A DNA stretch of 64,000 bases from assembly GCF_027924565.1 (NCBI RefSeq), contig NZ_AP027041.1:4044748-4108747 (forward strand), read 5' to 3'. The position numbers were made by a program, and so were the translations under genes. This document shows, piece by piece, positions 31,341 to 47,610 of this stretch (its first letter is position 1; each line of letters opens with the position of its first letter). The stretch is from Lysobacter auxotrophicus. GTDB taxonomy: Bacteria > Pseudomonadota > Gammaproteobacteria > Xanthomonadales > Xanthomonadaceae. The notes under the pieces were generated by a model. That model was not told the origin of the DNA. It was given only the letters and a program-made list of their open reading frames with translations, and made no database searches.

Positions 31341-31745
31341 ATGTTCACCGGTGGCTGCTTGTGCGGCGCGGTTCGCTACCAGGCGTCGGGGCCCGCGCTG
31401 TTTTCCATCGTCTGCCATTGCCGCGATTGCCAGCGCGTGTCGGGAAGCGGCGGCGTGCCGGTGCTCGGGGTTGCGCTGCAATCCTTCGCCTGCACGGGCC
31501 TGGTGAAGCAGTCGCGGATCACCGGCGGCAGCGGGCGGCCCGCCGTGCGCAACTTCTGCCCGGAATGCGGCAGCCTGCTGTTCGGCACGCCCGAGTCGGC
31601 GCCGGAGCTGGTGACGATCTACGTAGGAAGCCTCGACGACAACGCCGCCTTCGCGCCGGACGCCGCGCTGTTCGTCGCCCATCGCCCGCCGTGGGCGAAG
31701 CTGGCGATGGCGATGGCGGAACATCCGGGCATGCCGGTGGATTGA
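31341..31745 (+). CDS. GFA family zinc protein (glutathione-dependent formaldehyde-activating-like)
   Basis: A 134-residue protein with the GFA/CENP-V fold. Zinc ligands are visible in order: GGCLCGAVRY (Cys6, Cys8), CHCRDCQR (about 25-31) and CPECGSLLF (about 73-76), giving the two zinc sites of the family. Most members are not proven to act on formaldehyde, so the enzymatic role is open. The start ATG at 31341 has a CAGGAGG ribosome site. It is divergent from the Gfo/Idh gene and convergent with the beta-glucosidase. Confidence 0.9.
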   Translation: MFTGGCLCGAVRYQASGPALFSIVCHCRDCQRVSGSGGVPVLGVALQSFACTGLVKQSRITGGSGRPAVRNFCPECGSLLFGTPESAPELVTIYVGSLDDNAAFAPDAALFVAHRPPWAKLAMAMAEHPGMPVD

Positions 31746-31758
31746 ACAACGACGCCGG

Positions 31759-33939
31759 TCAGCCCGGCATCGGCCCCAGCTTGAACGACGCGGCCTTGCC
31801 CGCCTTGCAGTGCGGCGCGATCCATACGTCGAACGTGCCCGGCTCCGCGCGACGCACGCCGTCCACGCCGGTGAACGCCAACGCATCGAGGTCGAGCGTG
31901 AACCGGACCGTGACGCTTTCGCCCGGTTCAAGGCGCACTTTCTGGAATCCGCGCAGTTCGCGCACGGGACGCACGCGGCTGGCGACGCGGTCGTGGATGT
32001 ACAGCTGCGCGACTTCCTCGGCGGCGCGCGTGCCGACGTTGGTCAACGTGGCGCGCACTTCCAGCGTGTCGCCCCACGCGAGTTCGTTCGTCCCCAGCTG
32101 CGCATCGCCGTATTCGAAGCGGCTGTAGGTGAGCCCATGGCCGAACGGGTACAGCGGTTCGTTCGGGATCTCGCGCCAGCGCGCCTTGAATTCGGACATT
32201 TCCGGCGTTTCGGGCCGGCCGGTGCGCGTGTGGTTGTAGAAGTACGGCTGCTGGCCGGACGCCTGCGGAAAACTCACCGGCAGGCGCGCCGACGGGCTGT
32301 AATCGCCGAACACGACATCGGCCACCGCGTGGCCGGACTGCGTGCCGAGGAACCATGTGACGAGCACGGCGTTGGCCTCGCGCACCGCGCCTTCCAGCGC
32401 CAGCGCGCGGCCGTTGCGCAGCAGCACCACCACCGGCTTGCCGGTGGCGGCCAACGCGTCGGCCAGCGCCTGCTGCGCGGCGGGAAGGGTGATCTGCACG
32501 CGCGATTGCGCTTCGCCGCTGTAGTTCTGCGGCTCGCCCAGCGCGAGCACGACGACGTCGGCGCGCGATGCCGCCGCGACGGCCGCCTCGATACCGCCCG
32601 GCAGCGGCGCTTCGGGCGCGCAGCCGGCGACGACGTCGAGCCGCGATTCGTCGGCCATCGCGGCGCGGAAGCCGTCTTCCCAGCTCACGTAACGCGTCTT
32701 GTCGCCGAACAGCGTCCAGCAGCCTTCGATGTTGTCGCGATCGCTCGCGAACGGGCCGATCAGCGCGATGCGCTGGCCGTCGCTGCGCAGCGGCAGCAGG
32801 TCGCCGTCGTTCTTCGCCAGCACGATCGACCGCCGCGCCGCCTCACGCGCCAGCGCGTCGTGCGCGTCCAGCCAGGAGCGGTCGGCTTCGCGTCCGGGGT
32901 CGAGCGACCGGTACGGATCGTCGAGCAGCCCGATGGTTTCCTTCAGCGTGAGCATGCGGCGCACCGCCTCGTCCACGCGCTCGATCGGCACCTCGCCGCT
33001 TTCGACCAGCGCGGGGAGGTGGTCGGCGTAGAAGCCGCTCTGCATGCTCAGGTCGAGCCCGGCGAGGATCGCGCGGCGCGTGGCGTCGCGTTCGTCCTCG
33101 GCGTAACCGTGCGCGATCAGCTCCATATCGGAGGTGTAATCGGACACGACCACGCCCTGGAATTTCCATTCGCCGCGCAGCAGGTCGCTCAGCAGCCAGC
33201 GGTTGGCCGAGGCGGGCACGCCGTTGATGTCGTTGAACGAGGACATGATCGCCAGCGCGCCGGCGTCGATGGCCGCCTTGAACGGCGGCAGGTGCACGTC
33301 GCGCAGCGTCTGCGGCGAGATGTCGACCGTCGCGTACTCCATGCCCGCGGCCACCGCGCCGTACGCGGCGAAGTGCTTGGGCGTGGCGAGCAGCGCGTCG
33401 GGCGAACGCAGGTCGCCGCCCTGGAACCCGCGCACGCGCGCGGCGGCGAAGGCGCACGACAGGAAGGTGTCCTCGCCCGCGCTTTCCGCGCCGCGGCCCC
33501 AGCGCTGGTCGCGCGCGATGTCGACCGACGGCGCGTAGGTCCAGTGGATGCCGCTGGCGGTCGCCTCGATGGCGGTCGCGCGCGCGGTGCGCTCGGCGAG
33601 TGCCGGCTCGAAGCTGGCCGCTTCGCCCAGCGGGATCGGGAAGACGGTCCTCATGCCGTGGATCACGTCCGCGGCGAGGATCACCGGGATGCCCAGGCGG
33701 CTTTCCTCGACGGCGACCTTCTGCAGCCGGCGCCCGGCTTCGACGCCGAAGCCGTTGAACAGCGAACCGACGCGGCCGGCGCGGATCTCGTCCAGCACCT
33801 GGTCGGCGTTGCGGACGTTGGTTTCCGGGTTCACGTCGGGATTGAAGGGACGGACCATGTCGGCGAACACGCCTAACTGGCCGACCTTTTCCTCCAGGGT
33901 CATGGCGGCCAGAAGGGCTTCGACGCGGGCAGATGACAT
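31759..33939 (-). CDS. bglX: GH3 family beta-glucosidase (BglX-like)
   Basis: A 726-residue glycoside hydrolase: GH3 N-terminal barrel (about 1-330), GH3 C-terminal domain (about 380-600) and a fibronectin III-like domain (about 640-715). The nucleophile is Asp267 in GVVVSDYTSDM; the substrate-binding KHFAAYG and DVIHGMRTVFPIPLG segments are intact. It hydrolyses beta-glucosides such as cellobiose. Unlike E. coli BglX it has no signal peptide when started at ATG 33939, so it should act in the cytoplasm on imported sugar; an in-frame TTG at 33984 gives no signal either. A LacI-type palindrome lies just upstream. Confidence 0.92.
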   Translation of the reverse strand: MSSARVEALLAAMTLEEKVGQLGVFADMVRPFNPDVNPETNVRNADQVLDEIRAGRVGSLFNGFGVEAGRRLQKVAVEESRLGIPVILAADVIHGMRTVFPIPLGEAASFEPALAERTARATAIEATASGIHWTYAPSVDIARDQRWGRGAESAGEDTFLSCAFAAARVRGFQGGDLRSPDALLATPKHFAAYGAVAAGMEYATVDISPQTLRDVHLPPFKAAIDAGALAIMSSFNDINGVPASANRWLLSDLLRGEWKFQGVVVSDYTSDMELIAHGYAEDERDATRRAILAGLDLSMQSGFYADHLPALVESGEVPIERVDEAVRRMLTLKETIGLLDDPYRSLDPGREADRSWLDAHDALAREAARRSIVLAKNDGDLLPLRSDGQRIALIGPFASDRDNIEGCWTLFGDKTRYVSWEDGFRAAMADESRLDVVAGCAPEAPLPGGIEAAVAAASRADVVVLALGEPQNYSGEAQSRVQITLPAAQQALADALAATGKPVVVLLRNGRALALEGAVREANAVLVTWFLGTQSGHAVADVVFGDYSPSARLPVSFPQASGQQPYFYNHTRTGRPETPEMSEFKARWREIPNEPLYPFGHGLTYSRFEYGDAQLGTNELAWGDTLEVRATLTNVGTRAAEEVAQLYIHDRVASRVRPVRELRGFQKVRLEPGESVTVRFTLDLDALAFTGVDGVRRAEPGTFDVWIAPHCKAGKAASFKLGPMPG

Positions 33940-33952
33940 GCAGCGGGGTCCG

Positions 33953-33966
33953 TGAAAACGTTTACA
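33953..33966. promoter_or_regulatory. LacI-family operator upstream of the beta-glucosidase
   Basis: TGAAAACGTTTACA is a near-perfect palindrome with an AAACGTTT core, the usual target shape of LacI/PurR-type repressors. It lies 13 bp upstream of the bglX start codon. No LacI-family regulator is encoded in this window. Confidence 0.6.
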
Positions 33967-34067
33967 GGAGTCTAGGGCAGCCAAGGGCTGAAGTCATTTT
34001 GTCCCAAGGCGGCACGGCCATCGCAAGCGAACGTGAGCGCGGGCCCTTGTCCGCCACGCGGGTTGCT

Positions 34068-34084
34068 TGCACTAACATGGTGCA
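34068..34084. promoter_or_regulatory. perfect NtrC box at the ntrB start
   Basis: TGCACTAACATGGTGCA matches TGCACY(A)-N3-TGGTGCA at all 14 specified positions and ends directly before the ntrB ATG at 34085. Bound NtrC would block transcription or initiation here, as at the E. coli glnL promoter. Confidence 0.85.
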
Positions 34085-35142
34085 ATGCCCACCCCGCCCG
34101 CGCCCGAGACCCTTCGCCCCGAGCTCGACGTGCTGACCACGCCGGTCGCGTGGAGCGACGAGGAAGGCGCGATCGTCGGCTGCAACGCGGCGTTCTCGCG
34201 ATGGCTCGGCGTCGGCGCCCGGCGCCTGATGGGGTGGCCCCTCGCGGGGCTCGACGGCGGCGAAGGTCGCCTCGCCGACGCGATGGGCCGGCTCGATGCC
34301 ACCGACGCGCCGCTTCGTCTGCGCCGCAGTCGCCTGCGCTACGCCGACGGCGAGGAATGCTTCGCCGATGTGTGGCTGAGCCGGCGCGAGGACGGCGGCT
34401 GGCTGCTCGAAGCGCATCCCGTCGACGAATTCCCCGGCGACGATCCCGCGCTGCTGCTGCCGTCGGCGTTGTCGGCGTCGCTGAAGGGGCTCGCGCACGA
34501 ACTGCGCAACCCGCTTGCCGGCCTGAAGGGCGCCGCGCAGTTGCTCGCGCGCCGCTTCGATGCGGATACGCAGGGCGATTCGCGCGAACTGGTGGCGATG
34601 ATCGGCTCGGAGGTCGAGCGCCTCACCGCGCTGGTCGATCGCCTGCTCACGCCCGCGCCGCCGCGGCCGCACACGCCGCTCAACATCCATGCGGTGCTCG
34701 AACGCGTGCTGCGGCTGGCCGAAAGCGACGCCGGCTGGGCGGTGCGGCTGGTGCGCGATTACGACCCGAGCCTGCCCGAGTTCGACGGCGATGCCGACCG
34801 TCTGATGCAGGCGGTGTGGAACCTGGTGCGCAACGCGATCGAAGCCGGCGCCGCGAACGTCACCCTGCGCACGCGTGCGGAGCACGCGGTGCGCATCGCC
34901 GACGCCGTGCATCCCATCGCGCTGCGGCTGGAGATCAGCGACGACGGGCGCGGCGTGCCGGAAGAACTGACCGAACGCCTGTTCCTGCCGCTGGTGTCGG
35001 GGCGCGCGGAAGGCAGCGGCCTCGGGCTGGCGCTCGCGCAGCAGGTGGCGCGCGAGCATCGCGGCTCGCTCGCCTACCGCTCGCGCCCGGGCCACACGGT
35101 GTTCACCCTGCTGCTGCCGATGCACGTGGAGGAGTCGCCCGA

Positions 35143-35146
<4 letters not shown>
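34085..35146 (+). CDS. ntrB: nitrogen regulation sensor histidine kinase NtrB (GlnL)
   Basis: A 353-residue soluble kinase. A PAS-like domain (about 15-115, LTTPVAWSDEEGAIVGCNAAF) is followed by HisKA with His138 (LAHELRNPLAGLKGAAQLL, motif AHELRNPLAG) and an HATPase domain with NLVRNAIEAG, DDGRGVPEE and GSGLGLALAQQ. This order and the GLKGAAQLL sequence identify NtrB. It phosphorylates NtrC when nitrogen is short and acts as phosphatase when P-II is unmodified. The ATG at 34085 directly follows an NtrC box and has no ordinary ribosome site, so the box and initiation region overlap. It overlaps ntrC by 4 bp. Confidence 0.94.
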
Positions 35147-36576
<1,430 letters not shown>

Positions 36577-36719
36577 CCGGCGCCATTCACCGGCGGCCTA
36601 CCGCGGCGCGGCTAGCCTGCCGGACCGACACCCGCTTCCGCCCCGACCGGGGCGCTCCGCCCGCAACGGGAGGAGCAAAGCCGATAGACACCGTTGTCCG
36701 TTTTCGCAAGGAGAAGCCG

Positions 36720-37319
36720 ATGAAGACCGCCCTCACCCCCGTCCTGCTCGCCGCGTCTGTGCTCGCGCTGTCGGCGTGCAGCTCGTCCTCGCCCACGAAG
36801 TCGACCGCACCGGCCGAATCGACCACGACCGCGACGCCGAGCGCGCCGGCCGCGAAGTCCACCGCGAAGTCGGCGACGGTGAACCTCGCCTCGGCGTCCG
36901 GCAGCCTGGTGAGCGGCAAGCTGACCGTCGTGCCGATGGGCAACGGCGTGCACCTGACGGGCGAAATCGGCGGACTGTCGCCGGGCAGCACGCACGCGAT
37001 CCACATCCACGAGAAGGGCGACTGCAGCGCGGCCGATGCGAGCAGCGCCGGCGGCCACTTCAACCCGTCCGCGCAGCCGCACGGCAAGGTCGGCAGCGGC
37101 GCGCACCACGGCGGCGACATGGACAACCTGGTCGCCAACGCCGAAGGCGTCGCGCAGGTGAACCAGCACGCTGAAGGCGTGACGCTGGGCGGCGGCGCGG
37201 CGAACGACGTCGCCGGCAAAGCGGTGATCGTCCATGCCGCGGCCGACGACTACCGCACGCAGCCCACGGGCAATGCGGGCGGGCGCGTCGCGTGCGGCGT
37301 CATCACGGTTACGCGTTGA
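36720..37319 (+). CDS. sodC: Cu/Zn superoxide dismutase family lipoprotein
   Basis: A 199-residue lipoprotein. Lipobox LALSAC (Cys20), then a Ser/Thr/Ala-rich linker to about residue 50. The SodC domain follows: copper ligands in HAIHIHEKGDC, GGHFNP and a later VIVHAAADDY; zinc ligands in HGKVGSGAHHGGDMDN; and a disulfide pair between the first Cys (KGDC) and GRVACGV. The enzyme converts superoxide to peroxide in the periplasm. The start at 36720 has an AAGGAGAAG ribosome site. It lies 18 bp before the GNAT gene. Confidence 0.92.
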   Translation: MKTALTPVLLAASVLALSACSSSSPTKSTAPAESTTTATPSAPAAKSTAKSATVNLASASGSLVSGKLTVVPMGNGVHLTGEIGGLSPGSTHAIHIHEKGDCSAADASSAGGHFNPSAQPHGKVGSGAHHGGDMDNLVANAEGVAQVNQHAEGVTLGGGAANDVAGKAVIVHAAADDYRTQPTGNAGGRVACGVITVTR

Positions 37320-37337
37320 TCGGCACGCCCTGACGCC

Positions 37338-37829
37338 ATGTCCCAACTCCGCATCCGCGCCGCGCACGCCCACGACCGCGACCTGCTCGCGCAATGGGCC
37401 GTCGCGATGGCGCAGGAAACCGAGCACAAGCAGCTCGACGCGAAGACCGTGCGCGCCGGCGTCGAGGCCGGCATCGCCGATCCGGCGAAGGCGCGCTATT
37501 TCATCGCGATGCACGAATCGCCCGTCGCCGGGCGCGAAACCATCGCCGCGCCGGCCGGCACGTTGATGCTCACGCGCGAATGGAGCGACTGGCGCAACGG
37601 CGACTGGTGGTGGATCCAGAGCGTGTACGTGCCGCCGCAGTTCCGCCGCATGGGCGTATTCACCGCGCTGTATCGCCACGTCGAACAACTCGCGCGCGAC
37701 ACGCCCGGCGTGGTCGGCCTGCGCCTGTACGTCGAACGCGAGAACGCGAACGCGCAGAAGACCTACGAGGCGCTGGGGATGGTCGATGCGGGGTATTCGA
37801 TTCTGGAGGCGGAGTTCTCGCGTCAGTGA
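37338..37829 (+). CDS. GNAT family N-acetyltransferase
   Basis: A 163-residue acetyltransferase. The region WWWIQSVYVPPQFRRMGVFTALYRHV (core VPPQFRRMGVFTAL) is the beta-4/alpha-3 acetyl-CoA loop, with RRMGVF replacing the canonical QxxGxG/A. NANAQKTYEALGM is the typical C-terminal motif. The acceptor is unknown. It follows sodC by 18 bp and may share its transcript. No signal peptide is seen. Confidence 0.87.
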   Translation: MSQLRIRAAHAHDRDLLAQWAVAMAQETEHKQLDAKTVRAGVEAGIADPAKARYFIAMHESPVAGRETIAAPAGTLMLTREWSDWRNGDWWWIQSVYVPPQFRRMGVFTALYRHVEQLARDTPGVVGLRLYVERENANAQKTYEALGMVDAGYSILEAEFSRQ

Positions 37830-37849
37830 GCCCCTCTCCCTGCTTTGAG

Positions 37850-37872
37850 CCCCTCTCCCACTGGGAGAGGGG
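37850..37872 (+). terminator. hairpin after the GNAT gene
   Basis: CCCCTCTCCCA (37850-37860) and TGGGAGAGGGG (37862-37872) form a perfect 11-bp stem. No T-run follows; it may be a dispersed repeat (CCCTCTCCC...GGTTGGGGTGAGGGG type) used as a transcript end. Confidence 0.5.
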
Positions 37873-37971
37873 TTGGGGTGAGGGGCGGGGCGAGCGATGC
37901 ATCAATGCAATCGCAGACCACGGGCGCCGCACTCGTTGCGTGAGCGCCCGTTCGCCCGTTAACCCCTCCCC

Positions 37972-38008
37972 AACCCTCCCCTGCATTCGCAGGGGAGGGA
38001 GCAGAAAG
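37972..38008. repeat. CCCTCCCCTGC palindromic repeat, copy 2
   Basis: A nearly exact copy of the element at 6703: ACCCCTCCCCAACCCTCCCC, then TGCATTCGCAGGGGAGGGAGC. Stem CCCTCCCCTGC / GCAGGGGAGGG, loop ATTC. It lies upstream of the I78 inhibitor gene. Confidence 0.8.
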
Positions 38009-38083
38009 GGCCGCTATCCTTTACACCCTGAACACGCGTCCCGGCGCACGGTGCGCCGCATCCCTTCGACAAGGAGCAACGCC

Positions 38084-38389
38084 ATGAACCGCAGCATCCT
38101 GTGCCTGACCGTCCTCGCCGCCGCATCGCTTGCCGGCTGTGCGTCCTCGCCGAAGCCGGTGGCCGGCGGGCCTTCGGTTCCCACGGGCAAGTGCAACGCC
38201 GAAGGCGCGCGCTGGGCGATCGGTTCGGCCGTCAACGACGACGTCGTCAACCGCATCCTGCAGGGCACGGGCAGCCGCGACGCGCGCGTGCTGCGTCCGG
38301 GCCAGATGGCGACGATGGATTTCCGGGAAGACCGGGTGAACGTCGACGTCAACGACCGCGGTGCGATCACCGGCATCCGCTGCGGCTGA
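38084..38389 (+). CDS. I78 family peptidase inhibitor lipoprotein
   Basis: A 101-residue lipoprotein: MNRSILCLTVLAAASLAGC has a lipobox ending at Cys19. The mature part carries the I78 pattern CNAEGARWAIGS, ARVLRPGQMATMDFRED and VDVNDRGAITGIRCG, with Cys residues at both ends likely to form a disulfide. The family includes inhibitors of serine peptidases related in fold to the potato inhibitor I group. Envelope protection against self-secreted proteases is plausible for a Lysobacter-like proteolytic bacterium, but is inference. The start ATG has an AAGGAG ribosome site. Confidence 0.88.
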   Translation: MNRSILCLTVLAAASLAGCASSPKPVAGGPSVPTGKCNAEGARWAIGSAVNDDVVNRILQGTGSRDARVLRPGQMATMDFREDRVNVDVNDRGAITGIRCG

Positions 38390-38413
38390 CGCGTCGCGCA
38401 CTGATCGGCCGCC

Positions 38414-38842
38414 ATGCGCCGCTCGCATTCGATCTGGCTGGTCGCGCTCGTCGCGCTGGTCGGCCTGTGGGCGTGGACCCGGCGCGCCGGCGACGGCGAG
38501 CTGCGTCCCGCCGATGCCCCGCCCATCACCGCGCAGCGCGCGGAGCAGGTCGGGTATCCGGCGTTCCTGCCGGTCGAGGCGCATGCGGTGCTCGACCGCA
38601 TCGCCAGCGGCGCGGCGCATCCGTACCGGCAGGACGGCAGCGTGTTCCAGAACCGCGAAGGCCGCCTGCCCCGGCAGCCGCGCGGCTACTACCGCGAATA
38701 CACCGTGCCCACGCCCGGAAGCGACACGCGCGGCGCGCGGCGGATCATCGCGGGTGGCGATCCGCCGGTCGAATACTGGTACACGTCCGACCACTACCGC
38801 AGTTTCCGCCGCTTCGACTGGGCGCCGAAGGACACACCATGA
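38414..38842 (+). CDS. barnase-type guanyl-specific ribonuclease, exported
   Basis: A 142-residue protein with an N-terminal signal or anchor (SIWLVALVALVGLWAW). The microbial RNase (N1/T1/barnase) domain is in the C-terminal 90 residues: DGSVFQNREGRLPRQPRGYYREYTVPTP (catalytic Glu in YYREYTV), RGARRIIAGG (catalytic Arg) and VEYWYTSDHYRSF (catalytic His). All catalytic positions look intact. The stop overlaps the start of a barstar gene (ATGA), the classic toxin/inhibitor pairing. Confidence 0.9.
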   Translation: MRRSHSIWLVALVALVGLWAWTRRAGDGELRPADAPPITAQRAEQVGYPAFLPVEAHAVLDRIASGAAHPYRQDGSVFQNREGRLPRQPRGYYREYTVPTPGSDTRGARRIIAGGDPPVEYWYTSDHYRSFRRFDWAPKDTP

Positions 38843-39276
38843 GCGCCGTCGACCTGCGCACCATCCTCGCCGACCCCGACCACAGCGGCGCGTACTTCAT
38901 CGATGTGCGCGACGCCGACGCCATGGCGCAGACGGCACAAGGCCTCGATTTCGCCGTGATGCGCGTGGACCTGGCCGGCTGCACCGACAAGGACGGGCTG
39001 ATGTCGCGCCTGGCGAAGGCCGGCGGCTTTCCCGACGATTTCGGCGCGAACTGGGACGCGCTTTCGGACGCGCTGCGCGACATGGCGTGGCGCACCGCGC
39101 CGGGTTACGTCTGGCTGATCGAAAACGCCAGCGACTGGCGCGATGCCCACCACGCGGATTTCGACACCCTGCTGGAAATCCTCAACGAAGCCGCCTTCGA
39201 GTGGGCACACGCGGACGTCGCGTTCTGGGCGCTGCTGCCGTTCCCGGGCGACAAGCTCACCGCGCTGGAAGACTGA
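38839..39276 (+). CDS. barstar family ribonuclease inhibitor
   Basis: A 145-residue cytoplasmic protein with the barstar fold. The conserved segment GGFPDDFGANWDALSDALRDM (about residues 62-82) contains the inhibitor helix, with the Asp/Trp pattern that blocks the barnase active site. The C-terminal ADVAFWALLPFPGD closes the sheet. It is translationally coupled to the upstream ribonuclease (ATGA overlap) and should neutralise any RNase that remains in the cytoplasm. Confidence 0.92.
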   Translation: MSAVDLRTILADPDHSGAYFIDVRDADAMAQTAQGLDFAVMRVDLAGCTDKDGLMSRLAKAGGFPDDFGANWDALSDALRDMAWRTAPGYVWLIENASDWRDAHHADFDTLLEILNEAAFEWAHADVAFWALLPFPGDKLTALED

Positions 39277-39295
39277 TCCCGTCTTTCACGCGAGG

Positions 39296-39529
39296 TCAGA
39301 TGCGGTCGTCGATGCCGGTGATGCCCGAGTGCTTGGCGCAACTGGCGCAGCAATAGAACTTGCCGTCGTGTTCCGCGCCATGCCCGATGATGCGGCAGCC
39401 GCAGTGCTCGCACGTCGGCGCGAGCTTGTGGATCGCGCATTCGAACGAATCGAAGGTGCCGCTGCCGTGCGGCATCGTGACGGTGAACGCCTTGTCGTAG
39501 TCGTTGCCGCAGGTATCGCACTTGGGCAT
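39296..39529 (-). CDS. small cysteine-rich zinc-binding protein
   Basis: A 77-residue protein with nine Cys, arranged CDTC, C (FECAIH), CEHCGC and CCASC, with intervening His. This suggests two zinc-binding treble-clef or ribbon sites. Similar short proteins are found in many proteobacteria and are sometimes labelled prokaryotic metallothionein-like; the function is unknown. The ATG at 39529 gives MPKCDTCG; the frame runs on upstream without support. It is convergent with the barstar gene. Confidence 0.8.
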   Translation of the reverse strand: MPKCDTCGNDYDKAFTVTMPHGSGTFDSFECAIHKLAPTCEHCGCRIIGHGAEHDGKFYCCASCAKHSGITGIDDRI

Positions 39530-39634
39530 GGCGGGGATCCTCGTTTTCGCGGGAATCCCGAGTGTGGTGCTGCGCCACGCCAGTGGCGGTGAAGTCCACG
39601 CCAATCCGACGTTAACGACGGCCTTTGTAGGCTC

Positions 39635-40900
39635 TTACCCCGGCTCGACCGCACTCGCCGAAGGCGCGGCCGCCGGCGTGCGTGCGAAGCGCCATGCGAT
39701 GCCCACCGCGACCGCCAGCAGGACGCCCGCGATCAGGAACGGTGCGCCCGGCAGGTGCACCGGCGCGCGGTCGTCGATGAAGTAGCCGAAGCTGCCGGCG
39801 AACACCACCGGGCCGATGATGCCGGCCAAGCTCACCAGGCTCATCAGCGCGCCCTGGATGCGCCCCTGCACTTCCGGCCCGACCTGGCGCGTGATCAGCG
39901 CCTGCGTCGAGGGCGCGGCGAGGCCCCAGATCGCCGAGATCGGCAAGCCGATGAGGAACACCCAGCCCACGTGCGCGAAGCCGTAGATGCCGAAGCCGAT
40001 CGCGCCGCAGGTCAGGCCGAGGATCAGCGCGCGGCGTTCGCCCAGCGCGTGCACCACCTTGCCGACCAGCCCCGCCTGCACGATCACGTTGAGCACGCCG
40101 ACAACCGCCAGCACGTAGCTCACCTCGCGTGGGCCCCACTGGTACTGGTAGTCGGCGAACAGCACGAACACGCTCGGGTACACGTAATGCGCGAGGTTCG
40201 CGATGAACACCACCGCCGCCAGGCCGAACACCTGCGGATAGCGCTTGAGCAGGCCGAGCGAACCGATCGGGTTCGCGTGCGACCAGTCGAAACGCGCGCT
40301 GCGGCGTTCCTTCGGAAGCGACTCGGGCAGCACGAACAGGCCGTAGCAGAAGTTCAGCAGCGCGAGCCCCGCCGCGAACCAGAACGGCAGGCGCAGGTCG
40401 ATTTCGCCCAGCGCACCGCCGATCAGCGGCCCGACGATGAAGCCCACGCCGAACGCGGCGCCGAGCAGGCCGTAGCTCTTGGCGCGCTTGTCGGGCGGCG
40501 TGACATCGGCGACGTAGGCGTTGGCGGTGGTGAAGCTCGCCGAGGTGATGCCCGAAATGATGCGGCCGACCAGCAGCCACGTCAGCGACGGCGCGAGCGC
40601 CATGAACACGAAGTCGAGCCCGAGGCCCAGGCACGACAGCAGGATCACCGGCCGGCGGCCGAAGCGGTCCGACAGCGCGCCCTGGATCGGCGAGGTCACG
40701 AACTGGATGCCGGCGAACAGGAAGCCGAACGCCGCCACCCAGTACGCCGCGTGCGCGGTGTCGCCGCCGGCGAACTGCTCGATCAGGTGCGGCAGCACCG
40801 GGATGATGAGCCCGAACGACAGCACGTCGATCAGGATCGTGATGAAGATGAAGACGAGCGCGGCGCGGCGGCGCGCCCCTGCGGGAGCGGTGTCGGTCAC
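39635..40900 (-). CDS. TCR/Tet family MFS efflux transporter
   Basis: A 421-residue transporter with twelve predicted helices. Hallmarks of the TetA branch are seen: the motif A loop [40 protein letters not shown], and [13 protein letters not shown] (motif C, antiporter). It probably exports a drug or metabolite in exchange for protons. A chromosomal Tet-like gene in this group does not by itself imply tetracycline resistance. The start is GTG at 40900, preceding [11 protein letters not shown]. No TetR regulator is adjacent. Confidence 0.88.
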   Translation of the reverse strand: MTDTAPAGARRRAALVFIFITILIDVLSFGLIIPVLPHLIEQFAGGDTAHAAYWVAAFGFLFAGIQFVTSPIQGALSDRFGRRPVILLSCLGLGLDFVFMALAPSLTWLLVGRIISGITSASFTTANAYVADVTPPDKRAKSYGLLGAAFGVGFIVGPLIGGALGEIDLRLPFWFAAGLALLNFCYGLFVLPESLPKERRSARFDWSHANPIGSLGLLKRYPQVFGLAAVVFIANLAHYVYPSVFVLFADYQYQWGPREVSYVLAVVGVLNVIVQAGLVGKVVHALGERRALILGLTCGAIGFGIYGFAHVGWVFLIGLPISAIWGLAAPSTQALITRQVGPEVQGRIQGALMSLVSLAGIIGPVVFAGSFGYFIDDRAPVHLPGAPFLIAGVLLAVAVGIAWRFARTPAAAPSASAVEPG

Positions 40901-40971
40901 GGGGGCCGGGTGGGTTCGGGGAAAGGCGGGAAGTTTAGCGCTTCGATTTCTCCTTCCTCCGCTCGCCGCTC

Positions 40972-41066
40972 TTGTAGCCCGGGTAAGCGAAGCGCACCCG
41001 GGACTTGCGTCCGCACGCCCATGACGCGAGTTCCCCGGGTGCGGCCTCCGGCCTTACCCGGGCTAC
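40972..41066. repeat. inverted repeat, GTAGCCCGGG family, diverged right arm
   Basis: Left arm 40972-41003 (TTGTAGCCCGGGTAAGCGAA...). Right arm 41033-41066 is CCCCGGGTGCGGCCTCCGGC..., in which the GCTTCG core is replaced by GGCCTCCGG. Unlike most copies it lies between divergent genes. Confidence 0.8.
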
Positions 41067-41202
41067 CAAAGCATCGCGCGCACCGCTTGCGCGAATGGTT
41101 TCACCCGTTACCAAACGCTTGCGCATGTCGCGCACTTTTCTCCGCGCGATCAGGCACTTGAACACCTGCACGCGCGATTCCGACGGTATCGCCGAAGACA
41201 AA

Positions 41203-41231
41203 TTGCCGCAGCGCACAAAGTGTGATTTAGT
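41203..41231 (+). promoter_or_regulatory. possible sigma-70 promoter of gltB
   Basis: TTGCCG (41203-41208), 17 bp, TTTAGT (41226-41231): 4/6 matches in each hexamer with ideal spacing. A weak call made because it lies in an otherwise less GC-rich stretch upstream of gltB. Confidence 0.3.
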
Positions 41232-41379
41232 CGGTTGAACCAGGGTGGTGAGGCAGGCCGGACCGCGCAAGCGGACCGCCTTCGTCGTCGCCGCAATCCT
41301 GGCCTCGAGAGTGCGTTTGCCAGGTTCGTTGTCGTGTTTCGCACAGCAACCCAGCGGTGAAATCCGCGATGGAGCGACG

Positions 41380-47485
<6,106 letters not shown>

Positions 47486-47502
47486 GCGGTGTTGACCAAA
47501 TC

Positions 47503-47536
47503 ACCGTCATTCCAGCGAAAGCTGGAACCCATCTGC
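47503..47536. repeat. GTCATTCCAGCGAAAGCTGG palindrome, copy 1
   Basis: CCGTCATTCCAGCGAAAGCT followed by GGAACCCATCTGC; stem TTCCAGC / GCTGGAA. Essentially identical to 47682-47715. Confidence 0.85.
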
Positions 47537-47610
47537 ATGTGTAGCTCGGGAAACCGAAGCGCATTCGGGTTATTGCCGGTCCGCAAGGTACGACCTTTAT
47601 TCCTGAGCGT

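Larger units (their letters stand above)
40901..41379. other. intergenic region upstream of gltB
   Basis: A 479-bp gap with no credible gene. It holds one inverted repeat of the GTAGCCCGGG family (40972-41066) and a possible gltB promoter (41203-41231). The leader to the gltB ATG would then be about 140 nt. No NtrC-like box was seen. Confidence 0.6.
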
